Positions 8,231 to 16,667 of a stretch of 64,000 nt of DNA are shown in pieces. A model generated the notes under the pieces. The model ran no database searches, was not told the DNA's origin, and worked only from the letters and a program-made list of their open reading frames with translations. Position numbers and translations under genes: made by a program. The stretch's first letter is position 1. Every line of letters begins with the position of its first letter. This DNA comes from an uncultured Verrucomicrobiota bacterium (GTDB lineage Bacteria > Verrucomicrobiota > Verrucomicrobiia > Opitutales > Intestinicryptomonadaceae): the NCBI GenBank assembly GCA_949283955.1, contig CASDUP010000008.1, forward strand, positions 1-64,000, in the 5' to 3' direction.

Positions 8231-9295
8231 CTAAACCGAAGTAGTTGCCGCCTCCAATTCCACTTCAAACATCAAGTCGTCCCTGCAGACTATGGAATGA
8301 GCCGGAACATGGGGAATGGCGGAATCGCCCTGCCATTTGGAAAAGCGGGGATAATATTCCGGTTCGCGGCAGTATATGGTGGCCCTTACGGTGTCGCGGA
8401 AATCCATGCCGCGCGCGAGCAATATTTCCCTGATGACGCGCATAGTAAGATCTATCTGCTTGTCTATGTCTCCGAAGTGGAGAGTTTTTCCGTCCGGGGA
8501 AATGCTTGCGCTGCCCGAAACCAATATCCTTCTGTGGAATGGGGTTTTTATCTCGACAGCCCTCGAAAACGAACTGCCGTATTTTGTTGCTCCGCATTGC
8601 AGAGGAGAATCGGCTTCGGAGGCTTTCCATTCTCCCGAGCATCCTTCGGAATTCATCGCCAGCATTCCGCTCATTATAAGGGCGCCGTTAAAATTCGCCG
8701 CCCCTATGCCGGTGCTTGCCGGAAGAAGAGACTCGAAAATCTTTTTCTCATTCCAGAACTCGGTTCTGGCCTTGTTGAAGTCTCCGTACCACGACAGTAT
8801 GTCGTCGTTGTAAAACCAAGTTCTTACTATGTCTGTGAATTTGAACCCAGCCTCTCTCAAAACTTCGTCCATCTTCTCCAGATTTTTTTTGGCGTGCTCG
8901 TAGGGTTCTCCTCCCGGGTTGTCCGAACATATTCCGAAGGATCTAAACCAGTTCGCAAATCCGTCCGAAACAGTCGACGATTTTATTCCCCCTGAATGTT
9001 GAAGATATTTTACATTTGCACCCGATACGGCCGCGATATGGATTCCTCCGAGGGAGGAATTTTCGCCAAGGGGAAGAATGTGGTTTACGGGAAATTTCGA
9101 ATTCGGGAAAACTTTATCAAGAAGCGGCTTTGCCCATTTTGGGGCGAAAATTTCGGCGGATAAAACATCGGCGCGGTTCTTTTCGAGCTCCCCGCGCAGG
9201 TTTAACAATTTTTCAAGGGCGTCAGTTGGAGAATCGAAAGACTCGTTCCATCTAAGTTCGACGGCCTCTTTGTTCAAAGGTATTTTTCTCACCAT
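8231..9295 (-). CDS. Two-domain YjgF/Rid-fold protein, chorismatase-like layout
   Basis: A 354-aa cytoplasmic protein. The C-terminal half (about 235-350) resembles RidA/YjgF proteins: RRILVSGSASISPDG, GDIDKQIDLTMRVIREIL, and FRDTVRATIYC. The N-terminal half has a more distant version of the same pattern (AKKNLEKMDEVLREAGFKFTDIVRTWFY). Such tandem architecture is known in chorismatases of the FkbO/Hyg5 type and in uncharacterised Rid relatives. Rid proteins hydrolyse reactive enamines or imines made by PLP enzymes. It lies downstream of a PLP decarboxylase-like gene on the same strand, 67 bases away, which fits either role. Confidence 0.65.
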   Translation of the reverse strand: MVRKIPLNKEAVELRWNESFDSPTDALEKLLNLRGELEKNRADVLSAEIFAPKWAKPLLDKVFPNSKFPVNHILPLGENSSLGGIHIAAVSGANVKYLQHSGGIKSSTVSDGFANWFRSFGICSDNPGGEPYEHAKKNLEKMDEVLREAGFKFTDIVRTWFYNDDILSWYGDFNKARTEFWNEKKIFESLLPASTGIGAANFNGALIMSGMLAMNSEGCSGEWKASEADSPLQCGATKYGSSFSRAVEIKTPFHRRILVSGSASISPDGKTLHFGDIDKQIDLTMRVIREILLARGMDFRDTVRATIYCREPEYYPRFSKWQGDSAIPHVPAHSIVCRDDLMFEVELEAATTSV

Positions 9296-9362
9296 ATAAA
9301 ATCACTTCCCCCCAAGACGAACATGGTATTTATTTTTGAAATTTGTCAATGTGTTTTAGATT

Positions 9363-10532
9363 TCAAACTCCCGAAATCTCGTCCGCGAGTTTTTCCGCAA
9401 AGTCTTTTGTGAAGTATTGCATCACCACGATGTGCGACAAATTCCCCTCAATGGCGTCTGTGTTGCAGGCTAGTGCGTATTTTCGAACTATCTTATCGCT
9501 TGGGCGTGGGAAATAGACTGTATTCGAATAGGGATTTCTCTTGGCGCCAACTCCCCGTTTTACGAGCGCGCTCTGTAGAAATTTTGCTGTGTCTAACATT
9601 TGTTTTGCCTGGACTTTAAATCCCTCTTCTCCCGTCGACTTTATCATCCAGTAAAATTTTAGAGCGTCGAAACCGCTGCGCGAACAGCTGACAGTCGGGA
9701 CGTCTCCGTTGAGGTATGGAACGGGGCTAAACTTGACGCTTTCGTGCACTTCGGGTTTGCAAATAAAAAGTCCCGCTGGTTCGTTGAGAGAGAGGAATTT
9801 GTGTCCGGATATTGCTATGGAGTCGAATCCCATAGTAGAGGAATCGACTATTTCTGCTGCTGAAGGATCCTCGAGAAAAGGGAGGTATCCCCCGAAAAGT
9901 GCGGCGTCCAAATGTCTGTAAACAGCAGGGGGATTTTTTTCGTTTAGGATTTTTCCTATTTCGCGCTGGTCGTCTATGGCGCCTTTGAAGGTCCCTCCTA
10001 TTGCTATGGCTACGAGTGCGGGCCGGGAGGAGTCGAGTTTTACCCGGAAATCTTCCGTATCCATCTGTCCGGATTTTCTTGCGGATATAGTTTTCGTTTC
10101 GATGTTGAGAACATCTCCGAGCTTTTTAACCGAGTAATGAGCCTCTTCGGAAACGTACAGAACTGGGGGGATTTTAGTTTTAGACTCCAAATATTTTCTG
10201 CCGAAATATACTCCGTGCATATTACCGTCCGTTCCTCCGTTGGAAATCACTCCCCAATGTCCGTTTTTAAAGCCGAATTTTTCGGCGTAGAAGTCCAGGC
10301 TTTCCCTTTCGAACTCGTCCGAATTCAGCATGTCCCATTCCTCTTTGTAGGGATCGGCAACGTTTATCAAGGTTATGTCGCCCAGTCCGGTTTTTGCGAG
10401 CCACTCGTAAAAAGAAGACATTCCCGTGTCTTGGTTGAAGGGGTATCCGAGCTGGTTGCGTTTTCTTTCCACAATGCGGTACGCGGCGTCGTTTAGTTTG
10501 TCGAGCGATTCTTTATCGGGAAAAAGATTCAT
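9363..10532 (-). CDS. PLP-dependent histidine decarboxylase-like enzyme
   Basis: A 389-aa group II decarboxylase-fold protein. PLP contacts are visible: SNGGTDGN (98-104), histidine in SEEAHYS (about 132), aspartate in HLDAALFGGY (209), and the Schiff-base lysine in SGHKF (245). Length and the NSDEFERESLDFYA stretch best match the Gram-negative PLP-type histidine decarboxylases, which turn histidine into histamine and CO2. Another amino acid substrate cannot be excluded. It is followed on the same strand by a Rid-fold protein. Confidence 0.75.
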   Translation of the reverse strand: MNLFPDKESLDKLNDAAYRIVERKRNQLGYPFNQDTGMSSFYEWLAKTGLGDITLINVADPYKEEWDMLNSDEFERESLDFYAEKFGFKNGHWGVISNGGTDGNMHGVYFGRKYLESKTKIPPVLYVSEEAHYSVKKLGDVLNIETKTISARKSGQMDTEDFRVKLDSSRPALVAIAIGGTFKGAIDDQREIGKILNEKNPPAVYRHLDAALFGGYLPFLEDPSAAEIVDSSTMGFDSIAISGHKFLSLNEPAGLFICKPEVHESVKFSPVPYLNGDVPTVSCSRSGFDALKFYWMIKSTGEEGFKVQAKQMLDTAKFLQSALVKRGVGAKRNPYSNTVYFPRPSDKIVRKYALACNTDAIEGNLSHIVVMQYFTKDFAEKLADEISGV

Positions 10533-10678
10533 ATTTGGCGATACTGGAGATATTCCGGTTTTTCGTCGAGCTTTAAGAAGTGGAGCTTATATGTTGTGGG
10601 AAAACAAAAGTTTGGGCTGCCAAAAAAAGACTTGCGTTTGAAAAACGAAATAATAAAGTGCGGTCTTTTATTTCAGAT

Positions 10679-10754
<76 letters not shown>

Positions 10755-10763
10755 TGTAAAAAA

Positions 10764-10796
10764 GCCCGCAAATAAAGGCCTTGCGGGCGTTTTTTG
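10764..10796 (+). terminator. Intrinsic terminator after tRNA-Lys
   Basis: GCCCGCAA / TTGCGGGC stem followed by a T-run. Confidence 0.85.
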
Positions 10797-11417
10797 TAGG
10801 TGATAGCTGGCTTTGCGGGCTATAAGACCGAGCAAATAATGCGCGTTTGATATGCGTACAATATGTGTTTTTGCGCTTGAAAAGTCCTCACTTTTCCCCC
10901 TGTTAATCTTTTTTGATTATTTTTATTTCATTTACATTTTGCCAGAAATGCAACTTTTGCAACCATGAGCGGTCTCCGCGCTGTTCCGGCAATCTATTCT
11001 GGTTTTCATGGAATAATCTTTGCGTTCTATAGATATAATTTAGTTGTCGCTCCTATTGATAAAATTTTTACCATTTTTTCGATAGCACGATAAAAAATAA
11101 TTTTCTTTGCTTTCGTTCCTACTTTGATTGCAGAAATCACTTAAATAGAATAATCAGTTTTTATAGGCTTGTTTCGTTCCTTTTGTCTTTTTTAATTAAA
11201 TGTTTTTCTTTTGCTATTTTTAGGGTTTATTTAGGTCTTGCTGATAAATTCTTTTAGAGAGTAGTTAATATTACTTCCATTTTTTGCTTCGTCGGTCACG
11301 TGTTCCGTTTTTTCTCTTCGCAATCGCGGGGTTGCGAAGTATATCATATTTGCCATACTTTTTTTAATTTTAAAAAAGATTGAAAGGACATCTTATATTT
11401 TATAATCATTATGTATA
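10797..11417 (+). other. AT-rich non-coding stretch
   Basis: About 620 bases with no supportable gene. Composition drops well below the flanking genes and T-tracts are frequent. A weak promoter (TTGAAA at 11380-11385, TATAAT at 11401-11406, 15-base spacer) precedes the exonuclease gene. No copy of the tRNA-Lys 3' end was found that would mark an attachment site. Confidence 0.6.
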
Positions 11418-12308
11418 ATGAAAATAACCTTTATTGATTTCGAAACCGCCAATAGAGAACGAACTTCCATTTGTTCCGTCGGAGTTTCCGTTCAAGAAAA
11501 TGGTAGGGAAGTTGATTCGTTTTATTCGTTAATAAAGCCTGATCCATTCAATGTTGAAGAGATGTGTAAGAAGGCACATGGATTAGATTATTGTGATCTT
11601 ATAAATGCGCCAGATTTTTTAGAAGTTTATGACACTATAATATCCTATTTTAATAATATCGTAGTTGCACACAATGCATCATTTGATATGGATTGCTTGT
11701 CGACGTTGTTATACAAGTTAGAACTTCCTTTCCCATCGTTTTATTATTTAGACTCTCTACAGGTTGCGAGATCGCGTTTTGCAAATGCCGATTTGGAAAC
11801 ACTGGCGTCACATTATAATATTGGGCTTGAAAATCATCACAATGCGCTTTCTGACGCTAGGGTTTTGGGATATATATACTGGAACTTAAGGAAGGATTTA
11901 ACTCCCGAATTTTGCAGGAATTTTTTGAAAGATTTTAGAGAGCGTTTTTATATTGAAGTTGATCAGGAGTATAGAGACCTGATTTCTCCAAAGAAACATT
12001 TATCAGATGTCACTTTGACAAAAGGTGATCTTCCTTTTACAAATCCCGAAAATATTGAATTTTTCGGTAAAAGATTTGTAGTTACGGGAAATTTTGCGCA
12101 TATGTCTCGAAAGTCGATTGAGGATAAAATAATATCGAAGGGTGGAGTAATACAAAATACAGTTAACGGGAAAACAAATTATATGATAATTGGAAGCATA
12201 GCATCTTCAGGTTGGGCGAACGGAAATTATGGGCGCAAAATCGAGACAGCTTTAACTCTTCCAAACGTTATTTTTATAGACGAATCTAATTTTATAAAAT
12301 ACATCTAA
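11418..12308 (+). CDS. DEDDh 3'-5' exonuclease with C-terminal BRCT domain
   Basis: A 296-aa protein. Residues 1-165 are a DnaQ-like exonuclease: FIDFETA (catalytic D and E), VVAHNASFDMDCL, and HNALSDARVLG with the histidine and last aspartate of the DEDDh set. Residues about 212-296 form a BRCT module (FGKRFVVTGNF, GGVI, KTNYMIIG, GRKIETAL) like that in NAD-dependent DNA ligase. Probably a DNA repair or proofreading-type nuclease. There is no clear ribosome site; an in-frame stop at 11403 rules out a longer ATG start. The gene is clearly more AT-rich than its neighbours and sits beside tRNA-Lys, which suggests acquisition by transfer. Confidence 0.85.
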   Translation: MKITFIDFETANRERTSICSVGVSVQENGREVDSFYSLIKPDPFNVEEMCKKAHGLDYCDLINAPDFLEVYDTIISYFNNIVVAHNASFDMDCLSTLLYKLELPFPSFYYLDSLQVARSRFANADLETLASHYNIGLENHHNALSDARVLGYIYWNLRKDLTPEFCRNFLKDFRERFYIEVDQEYRDLISPKKHLSDVTLTKGDLPFTNPENIEFFGKRFVVTGNFAHMSRKSIEDKIISKGGVIQNTVNGKTNYMIIGSIASSGWANGNYGRKIETALTLPNVIFIDESNFIKYI

Positions 12309-12558
12309 TTCTCCGTTACACACGCAAGATGAAGGCATTTTGCAACTAAAAACTCCGACTTGTTTTTTATTCTAGGTTTCAAGTTCCATGCCGGGGAGTT
12401 TTTGGGAATAGAGCGGCGCAGTGCAGGCTCCGGTGGGAATTTTCTTGGCATGGTTCTTGATTTCCGCTTCGCCGTGGGATTTCTATGGAGCACATAAAAG
12501 CGGGGCGTTTTTCTGGGGGGAGATTTTCGCTTGTAAGGTGCGGTTGATCTTGAGTCTA

Positions 12559-13020
12559 TTAGCCCGGCTTCTTTGTCAAAAATTTCAATAAGGCGCGGCA
12601 GCCCTCGTCGATATCCCTCCAGGTCGATTCAAAATCGTTTGTGTACCACGGATCCTCAACTTCGCGCGGGCGGTTTGTAAAATCCATCAGAAGTTTTAAT
12701 TTGCCGAGAGGGTCTCCTCCGAACAGCCTAAACATGTTGCGCATGTTTGCCCTGTCCATTCCGATTAAAAAATCGTATTTGCCGTAATCCGATTTTTCGA
12801 GCATCCGGGCGGTTTTTCCCGAGCAGTCTATTCCGTGTTCGGCGAGCTTTCTCTTTGCGGGAGGATAGACGGGCGACCCGAGTTCCTCAGAACTGGTGGC
12901 TGCAGATTCAATCAAAAAATTTTTTTCTTCGCCCGACTCCCGGGCGAGCCGCTTCATGGCAAACTCCGCCATGGGGCTTCTGCAGATGTTTCCATGGCAC
13001 ACAAACAGTAGCTTTGTCAT
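12559..13020 (-). CDS. Low-molecular-weight protein-tyrosine phosphatase
   Basis: A 153-aa protein opening with the phosphatase P-loop CHGNICRSPMAE (catalytic Cys and Arg) and carrying the general acid in EDPWYTND. It removes phosphate from protein tyrosine, often in control of surface polysaccharide export. The residue after GN is Ile, as in tyrosine phosphatases, not the Thr of arginine phosphatases. The start is ATG 13020. It is the first of two such enzymes in the window and follows tRNA-Arg on the same strand. Confidence 0.9.
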   Translation of the reverse strand: MTKLLFVCHGNICRSPMAEFAMKRLARESGEEKNFLIESAATSSEELGSPVYPPAKRKLAEHGIDCSGKTARMLEKSDYGKYDFLIGMDRANMRNMFRLFGGDPLGKLKLLMDFTNRPREVEDPWYTNDFESTWRDIDEGCRALLKFLTKKPG

Positions 13021-13032
13021 GTTTAAATATCG

Positions 13033-13107
13033 TGGCACTCTCGGAGGGACTCGAACCCTCATTGACGGTACCGGAAACCGTAGTCCTATCCATTGAACGA
13101 CGAGAGC
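13033..13107 (-). tRNA. tRNA-Arg(CCG)
   Basis: On the minus strand: acceptor GCTCTCG / CGAGAGT, D-arm GTTC/GGAC, anticodon stem ACGGT/ACCGT with loop TTCCGGT (anticodon CCG), a TTCGAGT T-loop, discriminator G, and CCA encoded at 13035-13033. Confidence 0.93.
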
Positions 13108-13112
13108 GTAGC

Positions 13113-13484
13113 TTAAACGGAACGGCAGTCGTCCTCGTTTTTCTCGACGTATCCGGAGTCCTGCCTATTGTGGTTTATGAGATTTTTTTTGGCGTACGCC
13201 TGGTAAAAATCTTCCGCGGTCATTCCTATCACTTGCGCGGCCGAGACGAGAAAATGCAGAATGTCTATTATCTCAACCTTTGCGTTTTGCGCGTCGAACT
13301 TCTGGTATTTGGCCCACCACTTCCACGGAACGGAATCGACAAGCTCGCTGTTTTCCTGGGCGATGGCTCTGCTGTAGTTTAAGAGCCATTTTATTTTTTC
13401 TTCGTCGCTCATGGCGGAAGTGTCAACACCTATGCGCTTGTTGAGTTCAAACTGCATCTTAAATATTTCTTCGAGCCTGTCCAT
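13113..13484 (-). CDS. Dimeric all-alpha dUTPase-like / MazG-type protein
   Basis: A 123-aa protein resembling dimeric dUTPases of the all-alpha NTP pyrophosphohydrolase fold: QFELNKRIG, WLLNYSRAIAQENSELVDSVPWKWW, and KVEIIDILHFLVSAAQVIGM. The E-x-x-E and E-x-x-D pairs are the expected Mg2+ ligands. It would convert dUTP to dUMP, or a related NTP. The ATG at 13484 is preferred; a TTG at 13547 would overlap the debranching gene and add a basic tail. It is probably the last gene of the ftsB-like operon. Confidence 0.75.
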   Translation of the reverse strand: MDRLEEIFKMQFELNKRIGVDTSAMSDEEKIKWLLNYSRAIAQENSELVDSVPWKWWAKYQKFDAQNAKVEIIDILHFLVSAAQVIGMTAEDFYQAYAKKNLINHNRQDSGYVEKNEDDCRSV

Positions 13485-13531
13485 AACTCGATACAGATTG
13501 GATTTTTCGCCCCTCCTCGTCAAGGAAACGC

Positions 13532-15964
13532 TTATTTTTCGGTCCAAATTTCGAGCGAAACTGGAGCGAGAAGAATAGAGGTAACTCTACCTTTTTTTTC
13601 GTCGTTGGCAGAGACGATTTCGCTCCACGAATCCAGGCCTTTGGGGTCGAATCTGTCTATGTCGGCGATTAGCTTAAAGTCGGAGGCCAGGTCCAAGTCC
13701 ATATTTATTCTTTGAAAATCCCCTCCGGGATTGTACAGAGCCAAAATTTTCTTTGCTCCATGCAGCGATTTGTCGGCATTGAAGAGTACTCCACCTGACG
13801 ATGCCCCTGCGCTGAAAAATTTGAAGAAAGAATCTTTCGGAGGGTCGAACAATCTCAGTGCGCGCGCGCCTTCCGACAATCTGAACGCAATAAACTTTCG
13901 CACCCATTCTCCCGTTCCGGAAAATCTGCTTCCCCTGTGGTAGTCGAGAGCGTTTGCTTGGCCGTTTTTATAAGTGTTGCTGAGGCCTCCTTTTGTTCGG
14001 GCCAAATCGCATCCTTCGGCCAGCATTGGCAGTCCTATCGACACGAGCACGAGCGACAAAGCCATTCTATATCTTCTCAACTCCTCTTCGGAGGGTTTTT
14101 CCTTATTTCCGACGATCCTGTCAAACAGGCACATGTCGTCGTGGCTTTCGAGGTAGTTAACGGTTTGCGAGGGAAACCTATAATCTTCTCCTCTCGATCC
14201 CGACACAAAGAATTTAAAGCCGTCGAAATTTCCCTGATTTAGGGCGTACTTCAGCATGAACTCCCTAAAGCCGTCGTTCCAAGAGGCCCAGCCGGTGTTT
14301 GCGAGCGCGCGCGTCAGGCGTCCTCTAAAGCTCCACGGTTCGGCTATCAGAATTATGGACGGCTTGATTTTTTTTAGGCGGCTTTCAATTTCGAGCAGAG
14401 TTGGAAGTCCTAACAGTTCTGCCAAGTCGAATCTAAATCCGTCGACGTCGAAATGCTTCACAAGATACGTCAGCGAATCTATTATCATTCTGCGGGACAT
14501 TGGTGCGTCGGGTTTGAAGTCGTTTCCGCACCCGCTGTAATTCATGAATGATCCGGAGCCGGAGAGCTCGAAATAATACTCTTTGTCGATTCTGGCGAGG
14601 TAGTTTGGCTCTCCGACATGGTTGTAAACCACGTCCAAAATTACGGCAAGCCCCGCGGAATGGAACGCCTCCACGAGCTTTGCAAAATCTTCGCGCGCGG
14701 AAATTCCCGGTTCTTTTGAGTAGGAGCTTGCGGGCGAAAACCAATTTACGGGCATGTATCCCCATTCGTAGTCCGAGCGGTTTTTCGCCGTGAACTCCTG
14801 TATGGGTTGGAGTTCCACGCAGTTTGCTCCCAATTTTCTCAAGTAGCAGTCAGGGTCGGAGAGCCACTTTGTCAAACCGTCGAACGTGAGCCTTTCCGAC
14901 GGCAAAAGAGAGACTTTTGCATTTGCCAAAACGTCCCTCAAATGAATCTCGACTATCACAAGGTCGTGCCAAGCTGGAGGGCAAAAGCAAGCGGAGGGAG
15001 ATTCGTTTTCGTAGGCGACGACGCATTCTCCGTCCGACGAATACATGGAGAGCGCGTACGGATCCGCCACGGGGGCTTCGGGGTCGAAATTTGTCGAGGA
15101 GTCGAAGTTTTGTCCTTCTATTCTCCACATGTAGCAGGCTCCCGAAAGATCCTCGGAGGCGTCGGCTATCCATACCGCACCGTCTTCCAGATATGCGGGT
15201 ATTTCCCTTTCGACGTTTTCCGAAGGCCTTCTCCATACAACCTTGGCTTCTTTGGCGCGCGGGGCGAAAATGGAGAAGCGGGTTTTTCCCTTGTGAAGTT
15301 TGGCTCCAAGCGGTTTGTCCGAGTAGAGATGCCTCAGCAAAATTCCGGAGTCGACCGGAACTTCGGAGTCTCCCGCCGACATTCGCATGGGGGAGAGCCA
15401 GTCGCAATGGGATTCGAAGCGAACCTCTATCATGTGGGTTCCACCGCGTTCCTTAAAGACTTTCAAGTTTTGATGCCCGAAGCCGTCCACGCTTACGTTT
15501 GGAGCAAAAGATGCAGGCTCTAACCATCTGCCTTTGCAGTCGGCGAATTTGAAAAGAATATCTCCCCGCTTGGAAGAGTCTATAAACGCTCCACCGTCGG
15601 AAAATCTCGAATAAGGAACTGTGAGAACAAATTCCTTTCCGATTTTCGACATCTTCCAATCGGGATTTCCAATCGCGTTTTCCCAATCGTTAAACGAGCC
15701 GCAAACGTAATAACCGCAATCGAAGTTTAGAGGCGACCTCTGGGCGGATCTAAGAACAAAAGTTATTTTTCCGTTTTCGAAAAAGTACGACGAGTATTCC
15801 GAAAACAATTTTTTATCCGCGGCGGAAACTTCGAATTTTCCAACGTTGCCATTCCCGAAAAATTTTATCTCGGGAATTTTGGAAAGGTCCGACTCGAAAA
15901 TCGCCAGAACTCTATTCGAGGAATGCCACCAGGCTTTTAAAATTTTCGGTTTCTTAGTTTCCAT
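13532..15964 (-). CDS. GH13 pullulanase/isoamylase-type debranching enzyme
   Basis: An 810-aa protein without a signal peptide, so likely cytoplasmic glycogen or maltodextrin debranching of alpha-1,6 links. An extra N-terminal glycogen-binding-like unit (around 85-130, CGSFNDWEN) comes before a second CBM48-like unit (FSIFAPRAKEAKVVW, around 230). The GH13 barrel follows: DVVYNHVGEPN, FRFDLAELLG with the nucleophile Asp, LIAEPWSF with the acid/base Glu, and LESHDD with the third carboxylate. Its ATG directly follows the stop of the FtsB-like gene, so translation is probably coupled. Confidence 0.87.
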   Translation of the reverse strand: METKKPKILKAWWHSSNRVLAIFESDLSKIPEIKFFGNGNVGKFEVSAADKKLFSEYSSYFFENGKITFVLRSAQRSPLNFDCGYYVCGSFNDWENAIGNPDWKMSKIGKEFVLTVPYSRFSDGGAFIDSSKRGDILFKFADCKGRWLEPASFAPNVSVDGFGHQNLKVFKERGGTHMIEVRFESHCDWLSPMRMSAGDSEVPVDSGILLRHLYSDKPLGAKLHKGKTRFSIFAPRAKEAKVVWRRPSENVEREIPAYLEDGAVWIADASEDLSGACYMWRIEGQNFDSSTNFDPEAPVADPYALSMYSSDGECVVAYENESPSACFCPPAWHDLVIVEIHLRDVLANAKVSLLPSERLTFDGLTKWLSDPDCYLRKLGANCVELQPIQEFTAKNRSDYEWGYMPVNWFSPASSYSKEPGISAREDFAKLVEAFHSAGLAVILDVVYNHVGEPNYLARIDKEYYFELSGSGSFMNYSGCGNDFKPDAPMSRRMIIDSLTYLVKHFDVDGFRFDLAELLGLPTLLEIESRLKKIKPSIILIAEPWSFRGRLTRALANTGWASWNDGFREFMLKYALNQGNFDGFKFFVSGSRGEDYRFPSQTVNYLESHDDMCLFDRIVGNKEKPSEEELRRYRMALSLVLVSIGLPMLAEGCDLARTKGGLSNTYKNGQANALDYHRGSRFSGTGEWVRKFIAFRLSEGARALRLFDPPKDSFFKFFSAGASSGGVLFNADKSLHGAKKILALYNPGGDFQRINMDLDLASDFKLIADIDRFDPKGLDSWSEIVSANDEKKGRVTSILLAPVSLEIWTEK

Positions 15965-16552
15965 CTATTTGAATCGCTCCGATATTCTCACGGCCCGTTC
16001 GGCTTCGGGAGACAATTTTTTCTTTTTTGCGGAGCTGCGAGATAATTTTTTCTCCGGCTGCGTAGTTTCGTTGCCGACGGATTCTATTTTTTTCGGAAGT
16101 ACGAAGTCTTCGCTTTTGGGTGGATTTGGCGACGCAAATTCCAAGCTTTCCGTCTCCTTAGGTTTCTTTTCGGTTTCGGATTTTTCCACGGGGGATTTTT
16201 TTATTTCGCCTTCGTTCTCGGTTAGGCTGTTATCTTCCCTCTTTTCCAAAACCTTGGGGGATTCGGAATCCTCGAATCTAAAAACCAGTTCCCCGGAACC
16301 CACGTAGCCGAGCTTTTCCCTTATTATTCTGTCGGCGAATTCGTCGTCGTGTATCAGCCTGTAATAGTATTCCTGCTTGTAGCTCCTCTCTTTGTCGAGC
16401 TTCTCGAGTTGGTTGTCGAGCCGGAGTTTCGAATTTCTCAACTGCCTGTTTTCCTGTCTTATTTCGCGAAGGGAAAATGTCAAAAACACGAGGATTCCCG
16501 CTACGGCAAGTAGCGCTATCACGGACAATCCCTTCAAAACTCCCTTTCTCAT
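15965..16552 (-). CDS. FtsB/DivIC-family septum protein with long tail
   Basis: A 195-aa protein with one N-terminal membrane helix (about 8-27), a coiled coil (about 28-62, R-x-I-R-Q-E-N-R-Q-L) and the family block DDEFADRIIREKLGYVGSGELVFRF. This places it with the FtsB/DivIC septum-formation initiators. The family is usually near 100 aa; here about 95 further residues, rich in Lys, Glu, Ser and Pro, follow. Upstream of the debranching gene. Confidence 0.85.
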   Translation of the reverse strand: MRKGVLKGLSVIALLAVAGILVFLTFSLREIRQENRQLRNSKLRLDNQLEKLDKERSYKQEYYYRLIHDDEFADRIIREKLGYVGSGELVFRFEDSESPKVLEKREDNSLTENEGEIKKSPVEKSETEKKPKETESLEFASPNPPKSEDFVLPKKIESVGNETTQPEKKLSRSSAKKKKLSPEAERAVRISERFK

Positions 16553-16611
16553 CCTTTTACGATATTTTCAATAGCGCGGCTTTCTGTAAAGCATTTTTGA
16601 TTCGCCGTGGC

Positions 16612-16643
16612 AACGCGCAAAAAAAGCGCCCGCATTCGGGCGC
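16612..16643 (-). terminator. Intrinsic terminator of the PpiD-like gene
   Basis: Read on the minus strand, the stem GCGCCCG / CGGGCGC (16643-16626) is followed by a T-run. It closes the gene ending at 16668. Confidence 0.8.
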
Positions 16644-16667
16644 CTTCTTGCGTACTCGCGGACAACT

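Noticed and set aside
12305-12493. Small minus-strand open frame after the exonuclease gene
   Set aside because: Low-complexity basic translation, no ribosome site, no family resemblance, at the edge of the AT-rich islet.
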